From: Bryum argenteum
Taxonomy: Eukaryota; Streptophyta; Bryopsida; Bryales; Bryaceae
Assembly: GCA_037043015.1 (NCBI GenBank)
Contig: CM073321.1
Span: 13,028,001-13,092,000, forward strand
Direction of reading: 5' to 3'
DNA: 64,000 bases
Below, piece by piece: positions 32,460 to 42,399 of this stretch. Position 1 is the stretch's first letter, and every line of letters starts with the position of its first letter. The translations under genes were made by a program, and so were the position numbers. The notes below the pieces were generated by a model that was not told where the DNA came from, ran no database searches, and worked only from the letters and a program-made list of their open reading frames with translations.

Positions 32460-32740
32460 GACGTTTGTTACAATCTTCAAATCCGGCCACCCCCAAGGAG
32501 AAGGGCAAGAGAGAGGCGGAAGCACCTGCCCTAGGCAACTCTGTAGCCAAGAACACTCGTTCTGTGGCCCCGAAACTTCCGGCTGAAGAGTGAGAGAAGT
32601 CGCCAACGGCTTAGAAACTTCACGAGCTGGTCCGCAGCACCATCTCCGATGAAGAGGAGCTGAAGAGCGAAGAGGAGTACAAGGTCGTGGATGGGAAGCG
32701 GATCAAGACAGGCCGGATTTCAGCAACCCTCGTAAAATGA
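32460..32740 (+). pseudogene. Basic/Pro-rich coding relic
   Basis: A broken frame reads PATPKEKGKREAEAPALGN and later DEEELKSEEEYKVVDGKRIK. The alternating basic and acidic composition resembles retroelement gag or nuclear-protein linkers, but no domain was recognised. Stops at about 32592 and 32610 interrupt it. Confidence 0.25.
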
Positions 32741-33042
32741 CAGAGGCGCGGTGTCAGCAAGCGTAACAGGAGGTAGCTATACGGATTGAGGAATCCGGAT
32801 TGAAGTATTAGTATGTGGCCTAGAGTTAGGAATCCGGACTAGGACAATAGGTAGGATCTTTTTGGGAAAGCGAGCCGCTTTCCGTAGCGTAGGCCTAGTA
32901 GAAAGGCGGCCGCTAAGTTTTTTTAGGTCTCAAGGCTTTTTGACTTTGAGTACTTATAGGTGAAGATTATGTCACCTAGTCATTCCTTCCTTGCGTGCTC
33001 ATCAGACAACGTCATATGCGCGTATTCAGTGTGATCCTTGTT

Positions 33043-33376
33043 CAAGGTTGTCAAATCGGGCGCGTATAGGTGATCGGGAGGGCAAACCGGGCGAACTAGT
33101 TGTCCCAGACAGCAGGCGTGCCTGCCCACCTTGATTGTAGGGGGTGAGTAATTTTTCAAGGGTAACAAATTTTGAAATAAAGTGCGTGTGCGGCGTCCCA
33201 CGTAGCCCGTACGTGGCGGCCAAGTGGCTTAGTTTCACCTAAATCCTTGCCACGTTGTCGTATTATTACCTAAACTAAAAGCCAACAGCCGTTTGACCCT
33301 ATCGGAGAAGCGAGAGCTCAATCGGGCGGGCAAGTCAAGCGGGCGGGCGGCGTGCTTGCCCGGTTTAACAACTTTG
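33043..33376. mobile_element. hAT-type MITE, copy B, perfect target duplication
   Basis: The ends CAAGGTTGTCAAATCGGGCG and CCGGTTTAACAACTTTG are inverted repeats, and the element is flanked by the exact 8-bp direct repeat TCCTTGTT (33035-33042 and 33377-33384). The body matches MITE copy A at 14666-14968 in inverse orientation, including a GTAGGGGGTG/CACCCCCTAC block. No coding capacity. Confidence 0.92.
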
Positions 33377-33646
33377 TCCTTGTTTTTTCTCCCTTTACGG
33401 TTGAGTGTTTAGAAGTTTGCATCTACTGTTTTTTGAGTTATAAGTTGGGAGTTAGGAATCCGGATCTCTTGCTGGATCCGATCTATAGAGTTGGAGTCCT
33501 GTTAGGCGTTTTGGCAAGTGCCTTGTGTCTTAATTCGGTCTGGATTTGCTGAGAGAGAGAAATGCCTGTGGCAAACAATTTACAGCCCAGGACGTCGGGG
33601 AGTAAAGTGGGCGAAGCCGGATTGCTATCCGTCCTCCCCCTATTAC

Positions 33647-33890
33647 GGGTAAGGGTTCGTGGCAGCTACCGAGCCAACGGAACCCATACTCTTGTCCATC
33701 CAGAGCTCATCCTGCTCCTGCCGCGACTGCCGCTGCCCTGCCCGACAGCCGCGGGCCCCTGCCCTGCCCGTCTGCTCCCTCTCCGCTCCCCGTTGACGTT
33801 GTTTTTGTTGATCGCTGCTGTCCTCCTCTCCGGAGTCTGGCGCCGCCACCCCCTCCACTGCGCTCAGTCTCGCAAAACGTTACCCTATCT
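33647..33890 (+). repeat. Left terminal inverted repeat of the MULE
   Basis: GC-rich, pyrimidine-biased (GCTCATCCTGCTCCTGCCGC, GCTCCCTCTCCGCTCCCCGT). It matches the complement of 40710-40982 with scattered substitutions and one deletion. Predicted frames within it are repeat artefacts. Confidence 0.88.
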
Positions 33891-35028
33891 TACTGTGTTT
33901 ATCTCCGTATGTTTCTTTCGTTCGTTTGCCGGCATTGCGTTGCTCCGTGCACACATTCAGTTGTTGCATGTCAAGTGCACAAATCTTGCCGAGGCTTGGC
34001 TTTGAGTTTAGTTAAGTGCCTTCGCCAGTCTGCTTGCATGCAGGTTCTTCTCTCTATCATTACTATCATCTTTTCTCTTCTATACCGATTGAAATGTGAA
34101 CTAGTCACTGTATCTAATTTTGTCTACGGTCAGCGCGCTTTAAGTAGATTCAGCTCATTTAAATCTTCTAGTTGCGTGAAGTGATGCTCTTTGCCGGCCG
34201 CATGTACGAAACCCCTAGCGTCTCCATATTGCTACGTTTCAAAAACGTTACAAAGAGTTTTCTTTACTAGTAATGACGTAAGTCTTTAGTTCAGGCATTG
34301 CATCGCTCTGTTCACTGGGCGTGCTCGTATTGCGCTGATCCGCTTGCCATTGTTGCGGCTGTCGCCGTCTTTCTTTCCAGTGCCCCATTCAGGACAGCAA
34401 TCTTCCATCGTATCTTCCTCAGAAGGAGCCTTTACGTAGAATTCCACACTCGCCGGCCCTGCTTCGACCCAATTTTAATTCCAAGTTCGTTGTACTTCTT
34501 CAACACATTTTCTTTGAATTCTTGTGAAGGTTGCTGACAGAATTAATTTAGGTTAACCAAGTCAAAGCTAAAACAGACAATTGGAACATCTAAAATGGCA
34601 GTCAAGTGTAATTTCAGCGATTTATGATTACGAGAGTAATCTTTTGTCTTGGTATTCGTCTGATGCACTTGTGTATTCTTCACGCTGTTTGTGAAAGATT
34701 CAGCAATAAAGCCCATCTAGAATGAGATTGGTTTTGTTACTCAATGCCATTTAGCTGCAGGGAATGAACAAATCAACAGTAAATGTAAGCATACCTTCAT
34801 GATTCAAGAGAGCATAACCTAACTTGGCGATATCATATAATAAGGTAGGGTATTGATAGGGTATTGACAGACTTGAAATTATGTAGAATGAGATTGATTT
34901 TGTTACTCATGCCATTTAGGCATTTAGCTGCATAATCTATTGTAATCTCAGCTTACTTCCTACTCCAGATTGAACAATCCCTCATGCCTTCTATTATGTC
35001 ATTTCAGAAGTAAACTGCCGGTGCGAAA

Positions 35029-36335
35029 ATGGAGGACTATGACAGCGATCCATATGGATCGCCTGTTAAAGAAGATTGTTTCCTAGAAATTGTCAATAAA
35101 TATATTCAGAGGGCTCGAGAAGAACATGTGAATGACACACCTTCTCTTGAGAAGGGTAAAGAAGTTCTCTTTACGAGCCCCGAGGAGAGCCACCAGGAGA
35201 GCTTTGAGAAGAGTACTGACGATGAAGAGAACGATGATGAAAGCGAAGACAACGATGGAGACAGTAGTAAGAGTGGCGGTTTGTTATTCGATGCAGATGG
35301 AGGTATGTGTCAAATAACATCTTATGCTCTAAAACAGAGTAAGATAGAGCATTGTTAGATACGACATAATATTATTCTTGTATATAAGATAGTATATGAT
35401 ATATAAAATAGTATAAGATAGGGTATTGACAGGGTAATACTATGATATAATTATAATTGCAATACCCTATCCTATCATATCTTAATTTTTTTAATCGTTT
35501 GATGTTGCTTTTGATTAGGGTTTGCAAAAGAAGGAGAAGCGTTTGAAAACCAAGGCGATGGTTTGGTTCCTAGATTTGTTTGTTTGGTGGGTAAGGGTAG
35601 GTGTCATACCTACTTATCCAAACAAATAATCAAGAAACACCTCCTTGATTTTCACAACTACGGAGAAGTTGAAGCTGGGCAAGGAGGGCGACTACGTGCA
35701 AATCCAAGAGGATTCATACGAACCACTAAGGAGCAGAACAGAAAGTACAAGCAAAATGCCAAGCGACGTGTGAGTTCCAAGAATGCCATCAATGAGTACA
35801 AGGCGCTATGAGGTGAGCGCTATTCATTAATGGGAGGAAATGCGTAAAGTTGTTGAGAACCTCAAGAATCCACCAAAACCGCCTCTAGCTAGGTTGTTTC
35901 AGCCTTATATTCAGGAGTATTTTGGTATGTCTAGTTGGGGGTGATGGTGACATCACTTCAGCTACATTACATGTGTTTCGTAATAGTAAGGATGCTAGAG
36001 AGATTATTCTTTCTAGCAAAAAACCTTACATGGCCAACATCAAACGGTACTCGGGAGGAAAATGGAGGAATGAGACAAACCGGGAGAAGAGAGAGGACGA
36101 GTTCCAAGCTCTGGTGGCTTATGCCAATGCTAAGAGGGTTTCGAAAGAGTAAGTGTTTAAACTTAAACTCCTTTGTTGTTTTTATTATAATTTTACTATA
36201 GATAGGGTATTGACAGGGGTTTTGAATGTGTACAGATGGGAGAAAAAATCCGTTAAGGAGGACTACGTGAAGGAAAGTGTGGCAAGAAAGATGGCTATTT
36301 GTGATCTCCAGGTTTCTAGAAACACTTACATTTGA
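35029..36335 (+). pseudogene. Second gene of the MULE (zinc-finger-like, unknown role)
   Basis: Exon 1 (35029-35302) starts MEDYDSDPYGSPVKEDCFLE and has a long acidic run (DDEENDDESEDNDGD). It splices cleanly at GGAG/GTATGT to 35519, giving GGFAKEGEAFENQGDG. Exon 2 encodes a C-x6-C, H-x4-H arrangement (CLVGKGRC then KKHLLDFH) and a basic tail, and ends in a TGA near 35811. Further open parts at 35843-35925, 35960-36150 and 36231-36335 keep the coding look (LFQPYIQEYFG, KPYMANIKRYSGGKWRNE). By position it parallels accessory genes of Mutator elements, but no similarity to mudrB was established. The TGA may be real or the splice model incomplete. Confidence 0.45.
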
Positions 36336-37299
36336 TTAGATAGGATTTGATTTGATTTTGGACATATGTTTAGTAAGATATGGTTTGAGATAGGGTATTG
36401 TATTGCCATAAATTCGACTATTTTCCTCCTATCAATACCCTATCAATACCCAATCTTATTTTATGATATCTATATGTATATATATATATGTAAAGGTTAC
36501 CCACTTCGCGCTAATGTCGTTTTCAAAATGAATGAATAGAAATTTAAATAAAATACAATTAATTATCCACCCAAAAGAAATAAAATCCCACAAACCTATT
36601 ATGGTAATAAATATGGATACGCCAGTCAATATTACAAAAGCATAATGATTAACAAAATCACTTTGAAGTTTACTTATCTGCTTGGCTAATTTTCGAAATG
36701 TGTATGAAATTCTATAAGGTCCCAAGATTTTAATACGAAGGTTTTTATGGAGTTATTAAGTGGTAGGAGCCTCATTCACCAAAGTTCTCGAGTGTTGACA
36801 TAAATCATGACATGGAGATGCGTAAGTATTATGGTTTGTCTTATAATTCCATCATGTTCATAGGAACCTTCTTAGCTAGTCCGAGCGTTAGGGGATTAGA
36901 TAAGGTATTGTGAAGTATCTTTGAATTCTAGTTCCAGTGGTGTTTGTAGGGATACTAGTATTTGTCCCTGCATCTGTCGTGTGGTGCAAATATAAGATAA
37001 GATGTAGGATAGAGTATTATATAAGGTATTGTAAAATATCTTTGAATTCTAGCTGAATCTTACCTAAATGAGTAATGACATCGTTTGTAACAACACAGTG
37101 AATAGGGTATTGTCATATAGACTTTTGAATGATATGTGAATCCCCTCTGATAACATGTAGGATAGAAGACTAGATAGGGTATTGTAAAAGATATGTGAAT
37201 CCTAGTTGAAGCTTATTTAAACGAGTAATGGTATCCGTTATAACAATACTGCGGATAGGGTATTGACAAGACCAATCACTACACTGTCTAAAAACTAAT

Positions 37300-40190
37300 C
37301 TATTCACTCTCTAGTCCAGATGATCGATTTCTTCGTGTCATCCTCTCAAACCAATCTTTGTTTCTTAATATACTATTTTCTAAATCGTTATCCACGGTGT
37401 TGAATGGAGCACGAGGATGTAGGAAGTCATTTACACTATCTACATTCAAAGCTCTGATCTTCCTACACAAAATTCTGAATTCCGCAAGACCATGTTGAGC
37501 TAAAAGAAGCCCACCGTCTACCATAGCATTTTCCATTTCTCGAACACTTTTTTGGAACTTCTTCATGATATTCGACAATTTCTTCTCGTAACTTTCATCA
37601 TCAATAATCTCATCCTCTACCAATTCCTTCGGCCATGTTGCATTTGGGTCAATCCAATTGGGAAGATCAACATTAACATCTTCTTCCACGAAACCACCAT
37701 CTTCCTCCATATCTCCAAATGGATCTTCTACATCTGGGATATTACACGCTTCAAGTATAGGGATCACTCCACCCCTTTTTGTTCCGTACCACGTTCCACA
37801 AAACTCAACAATGGTATCGGTAGATAGCCCGAACATCTTCAAATTAGCAACTTGATGTTTGCAGAAATTACCACGAATGGACCACTCACAATTACAACAC
37901 GCGTATTCTGTACACGGAGCTGATACTTTGTACTACACGTCTTCATTTTTTGTACTTTGGACTAACCAAGGTTTGCCATCTCCATCTGGATGAAGGATGT
38001 CTGCTTCTTCAATTTCTTGTGCAGCTTCAACACTTTTGAGGACAATTTCCTCAATCTTAGTGTTTTTGATAAAACCCAAAGACTTTACGTCAAGCCTATC
38101 CGTAGTATTGTTATAACGGATGCTATTACTTGTTTAATTAAGCTTCAACTAAGATTCAAATATCTTTTACAATAACCCTATCTAGTCTTCTATCCTACAT
38201 CTTAACTTTATTATACGCACCGCATGACTAATTGTTTGAATTTGCACTTCTTGTACTTCAACTCACTCTCAACTCAAACACCTTCAAATCAAAATAGTAA
38301 TACGTGACATATTACTTATAATTTGATTAGAAATTAATTTAACCAAAACGGATTATGTTATATTGAAATAATACTTCAATTTAAAGACATACCAAAACGG
38401 CTATAATATGACCATATGTAGTCTTCAAAGTTGACCACATCTTCACCAACTTCATCAAAGAGATCGGTAACAGCTTCGCTCGCCCTTCCAATAAAATCCT
38501 CCTCGGTCTCTCCAAAATTTATGGACATGTACATCATTTTTCTCATTCCATAATACGCGAGGTGTCGGGCATCTTCATTTGCCCTTATTTTTTCAATAGC
38601 CCTCAAATTCCAATTTTTTAAAACATGCCATAAGCAAAGGTAGATAACGACGTCGTCATCTTTCCAAACAGTCCTGCAATTTAAACAAGATGATGTTATA
38701 AACAAAGTACCATAACTAATTATGTATTGGAGAATACACATGAAGAGACTAAATAGAAATATTACGCTAGCGTACACCAACGAACATAAACACAGACATG
38801 GATAGGGTATTGACAGGGTGAAACAATATCCTATCTACAATTTTTTACATACAAATAACAATAGAAGGTATACCTTATTGCATTTTCAGTAGCCGTGATG
38901 TCATCAATGACAAAACATGTTGGATTGAACGTAGGGCAATGAAGGCGTATAGTATGTTTCATGGCGGCCATGAATTTTGTTATACAATCCTCCGTCTCGC
39001 GGTTAGTAATAATCCACGCGCTTGGAAAACCACTCCGACGGTCATCGAATACAAGAATGGTGTATAAATAAAACTTGACCCTAGATGTACCAAACATGGA
39101 ATCCATGGATAAAGCATTATTATTGCCAAAACGGATCATTGCATCTCGTTGTTGTGGAGATTGTATTCCAAGAATGAATGGTTTTTGTTGATCTTCCGGA
39201 AGGTTTGGAATCTCACCCGCCCATTGTACTAAGAACACGCTTTCACAATTAGCTTCAATCCAAGATGAAACACTAGCCGTTTCCGAAGTAGCTCTCTTCC
39301 ATTTATCCATAGCATGACGCTTCTCTATATTTCGAATATTCTCCATTTTCAAGTAGTCATCCTTCCGCATGGGTAGACCAAGCTTCTTCCTTTCTTGCCA
39401 CACCTTCAAATGGTCATCAAAAATTTGCTTTGTCGTGAATCCTGCATCAAGTCGATTCCATATGAAAGTCTTTGTTTCTAGAGAGATCCGTGGTGCTAAT
39501 TGCGAGGCTCGTGAGTCAGAAGCTTTATCATTCAAACCATGAGCAATAGACCCATCCAATCTTGTATGAGTTATATGGTAAAAAGAAATTGTGGCTACAT
39601 CTGATTGGATATACTCTTTTTTGATGGAGAAATTTGCCAAGCATCCACGTTTGTGATTGTGTCGCATGTCTTTGTTGTCACGATGATCTTTAGGCCCATA
39701 CGAGCAATGGTAGCTACATCCAAGTTAGAGATTGAGTAAGAAAAATAAGAAATGTGAATTGCCTTTTATGGATAAGGTATTGGCAAAGGCAAGTGAATAA
39801 TAAATAAATATTGTGGATATGGTATTAACAAGTATTGTTTATGAGTGCCTACAAATACCTTATCACAAATTTAAGTTGGAAACAATATGACATTGGAGTT
39901 CATCTTAGAAAGCCAAATGTACATACATCACATCGCATATAGTTTGAGTATAAATTTGGAAAGTGCAATACTTACTATTTGTGACCGCGATGCATTGTGC
40001 TTCTTGCATTTGGATGGCCATCTTCAGAGCCGGAGAGATTCTTTGTTATGTCCCATTCTACACCTTCTTCAAGTGATCGTTCCCCTAAAAGAAAATCATC
40101 AATCCGTGATGTAGGAGGGCGAGCTTGTTTGCACGATACAAACTTCCCCTTCCCGGTTCGGATAGCATCATTTCAAATGAGATCATGATG
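37300..40190 (-). CDS. MULE transposase with Cys/His finger, DDE core and SWIM finger
   Basis: Exons on the minus strand: about 40190-39970, 39735-38875, about 38672-38396, and about 37985-37300. The first exon ends HPNARSTMHRGHK. The second opens with CSYHCSYGPKDH and RHNHKRGC, a zinc finger as in MULE/FAR1 proteins, then the core ALSMDSMFGTSRVKFYLYTI and CFVIDDITATENAIR. The third has IYLCLWHVLKNW, the usual catalytic-region C-x2-H. The last has the SWIM finger CCNCEWSIRGNFCKH and an acidic to basic tail. The visible exons have no internal stops, and the ENAIR/TVWKDD junction splices cleanly. This could be the autonomous transposase; exon borders at both ends are approximate. Confidence 0.7.
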
Positions 40191-40709
40191 GGAGAACGGG
40201 TGTGGAGGGGTACTTTATACCGCCAAAACTTGTGTCATTTTTTAATACCTTATTTTGCATAAAAACATGACACTAGATTAAGAAAAATGTAGAGCATATC
40301 AATATATTCCAAAAGAAACATAGGCATGTGCATTTTGAAGTATCAATTATATGTGTTATAACTACAATTATCATGTGTTAGGACAAAATCATATCAACTA
40401 CAATACCCTATCTTACCTTACCAACAATCAGTACACACCTTAACATTGTTACAATACCCTATCATACCCTATTCACAATGGGTGCACACATTCAGTTGTT
40501 GCATGTCTAGTTATAATGTTGTTCACGACCGAGAGTGATGCGAGCAATACCGGCGCACTAGTGCTCGAACACGAAGAGGTCAAGTTTGTTGTGGCTTAGA
40601 CATTTAAAGCAGGTTTAGGATTTGAATCCCATAGTACAGTCGGCCACCTAAACCAGTCCACTATTGCGGAATGAATAGCCAAATACCTCCATCTGGACAA
40701 ATACCGAAA

Positions 40710-40982
40710 CAGCATAAACGTTTCGGGAGACTGAGCTGAAGATGAAGCGCCGGAGTTGAGCGGAGCCGCAGTGGAGCGGGTGGCGGCACTGGGCTCCGGA
40801 GAGGAGGACAGCAGCGATGAAGAAAAACAACATCAACGGGGAGCGGAGAGGGAGCGGACGGGCACGGCAGGGGCCCGCGGCTGTCGGGCAGGGCAGCGGC
40901 AGTCGCGGCAGGAGCAGGATGAGCTCTAGATGGACAGGGGTATGGGTTCCGTCGGCTTGGTAGTTGCCACGAACCCTTACCC
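40710..40982 (-). repeat. Right terminal inverted repeat of the MULE
   Basis: Inverted partner of 33647-33890, with about 30 extra bases (around TTGAGCGGAGCCGC). Such long repeats usually hold the promoter and transposase-binding sites in Mutator elements. Confidence 0.88.
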
Positions 40983-40991
40983 CCCTGTTAC

Positions 40992-42060
40992 AGAGTTGGG
41001 TTCCTTTCTAGTCTTAGAGGACGGGTCGAGAGGAGTAAGTGACCAAAACATGTGTATCTGTCCCCTAGCCGGATCCGGATCTCTTGAGGTTTGTCATTGT
41101 AATTGGGTGATAGAATAATTAGGACTTTCTGCGATACCTACTAATCCAGCCTGAGCGGATTGGTTGTGAGGAGGTAATGAATGCCTAGTGTGTTTGAGTG
41201 TGAGTAGGAGTTAGACGTGGAGGTTTCCGCCACATAAAACATAAGGGAAAGAGTCTTTGTTCATCTCCTCTTGCAAAAGAATACCCTTGGTAATCAATGC
41301 TAAAATACAGATTCGAGGGTAGGACGGAATTCGGAGTTAGTTGTCATAGGTACTATTTTGTCTTGGTTACTTCATAGAATTCCTAGAACAATACACAAGT
41401 CATCTATATGCATTTAGTACTGTTGTAAATGTATAAGGGAAGGCAAATGTATAACATGTGTTCTAACTCTTGTAAGCTTTGATTGTTTTGTATTCATTAT
41501 CTCCCTCTATTGAACTTCAATAATCCGCTCGATGCATTTTTTGATACTTCTTCAATATAAAGACCGAGTTTCATAGTGCATCATGCACTCTATCTTCCAA
41601 CCACTGCATGAATCCAAGCTTATCAGTCTCCTTGGACCACATCATAGCTTAGAGCACTTGCGTCATGAGCTCGATCATCTGAAGTTTGAACTTCAAGAGG
41701 GCCTCGTGCTGAAATCTCACGTATTTGCTAACCAGTGCTGGAAGCTAGTTGGTCTTATAAAAATTTAAAGTAATCTCATGGAGGAATGTCTTACACACTT
41801 CTTTGATGGTATCTCGCAAGCCGGCTGTTTAAAAAACACTCCAACCCCATGCTTCTTATTCTACTTCGGCATCTTGATTGAGTTAATTTCCACGTGGGTA
41901 CTCCAAGTCACAACGAGGTGCAACTTATTAGAAAAACTTTTTGAAATCCCCCCTCCCCTTACAGAATAAAAGACTTCTATCCTCCTCTGGATGGAAAATT
42001 CAGAGAACTTGCGAGCTAGCAGCCACTCACCAACCTCTTGTACTGATTAGGGAGGAAATA
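40992..42060. other. Spacer right of the MULE
   Basis: Contains GGATCCGGATCTCTTG, which resembles 33455-33475 left of the MULE and so marks the host repeat that the MULE entered. Open frames at 41583 and 41778 have no recognisable features. No gene is supported. Confidence 0.45.
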
Positions 42061-42069
42061 AGTGTAGAG

Positions 42070-42345
42070 AAATGAGGACCGGTAGGCCTTATATAGGCCG
42101 CGTTCAACCGGCCAACTGGCCCGCCCTAGATTTGACGACAAATGTCGATTAGACGGCCGTCTGAGATCGATCGGCCGCGAGCAATTGGACGACCTACGAC
42201 CGATCGGTCGCCCGCGACTGTTCCAACGGCCGTCAACGGATAGGTCGGCCGTAATCAATCTTACTGTCGTAGGCCGCCCAATCCGTTCTAATATCCAGCG
42301 CACACTTTGCTCGGCTTGTCCCGCTTGATTTTTCCTCATCGTTCT
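42070..42345 (-). promoter_or_regulatory. GC-rich block with a TATA-like box
   Basis: On the minus strand CCTATATAAGGCC occurs near 42090-42102, preceded by GC-rich CGGCCGTC/CGGCCGAC units (42120-42260). The downstream minus-strand DNA has no gene of note. It resembles the U3 region of a retroelement terminal repeat. Only the box and the repeats are seen directly. Confidence 0.35.
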
Positions 42346-42399
42346 TCACCAGATCATACTTGACCGAGTAAGATGCAAGCTCCAAGACGATTCAACGGT

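Larger units (their letters stand above)
34840..40470. repeat. Dispersed GATAGGGTATTGACAGG motif inside the MULE
   Basis: The string GATAGGGTATTG or its complement CAATACCCTATC, often extended by ACAGGG, recurs many times: 34844-34875, 35418, 35460, 36202, 36390, 36437, 37099, 37174, 37253, 38163, 38801, 40399, 40450. Weaker GATAAGGTATTG forms occur near 36900, 37020 and 39775. Copies sit in introns and spacers in both orientations, not in exons. None was noticed outside the element. Confidence 0.85.
33647..40982. mobile_element. 7.3-kb Mutator-like element with long TIRs and 9-bp target duplication
   Basis: Left terminal repeat about 33647-33890 and right about 40710-40982 are inverted copies, starting GGGTAAGGGTTCGTGGCA. 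The left one lacks about 30 bp present in the right. Flanks CCCTATTAC (33638-33646) and CCCTGTTAC (40983-40991) match at 8 of 9 positions; a 9-bp duplication is the Mutator hallmark. Inside are a transposase on the minus strand and a second gene on the plus strand, converging near 36.4-37.3 kb. It is inserted in an unclassified repeat, shown by matching flanks either side. Confidence 0.9.

Noticed and set aside
33562-34005. A 147-codon plus-strand protein
   Set aside because: It lies mainly in the GC-rich left terminal repeat of the MULE, is Leu/Pro/Arg-rich by composition, and has no family features.
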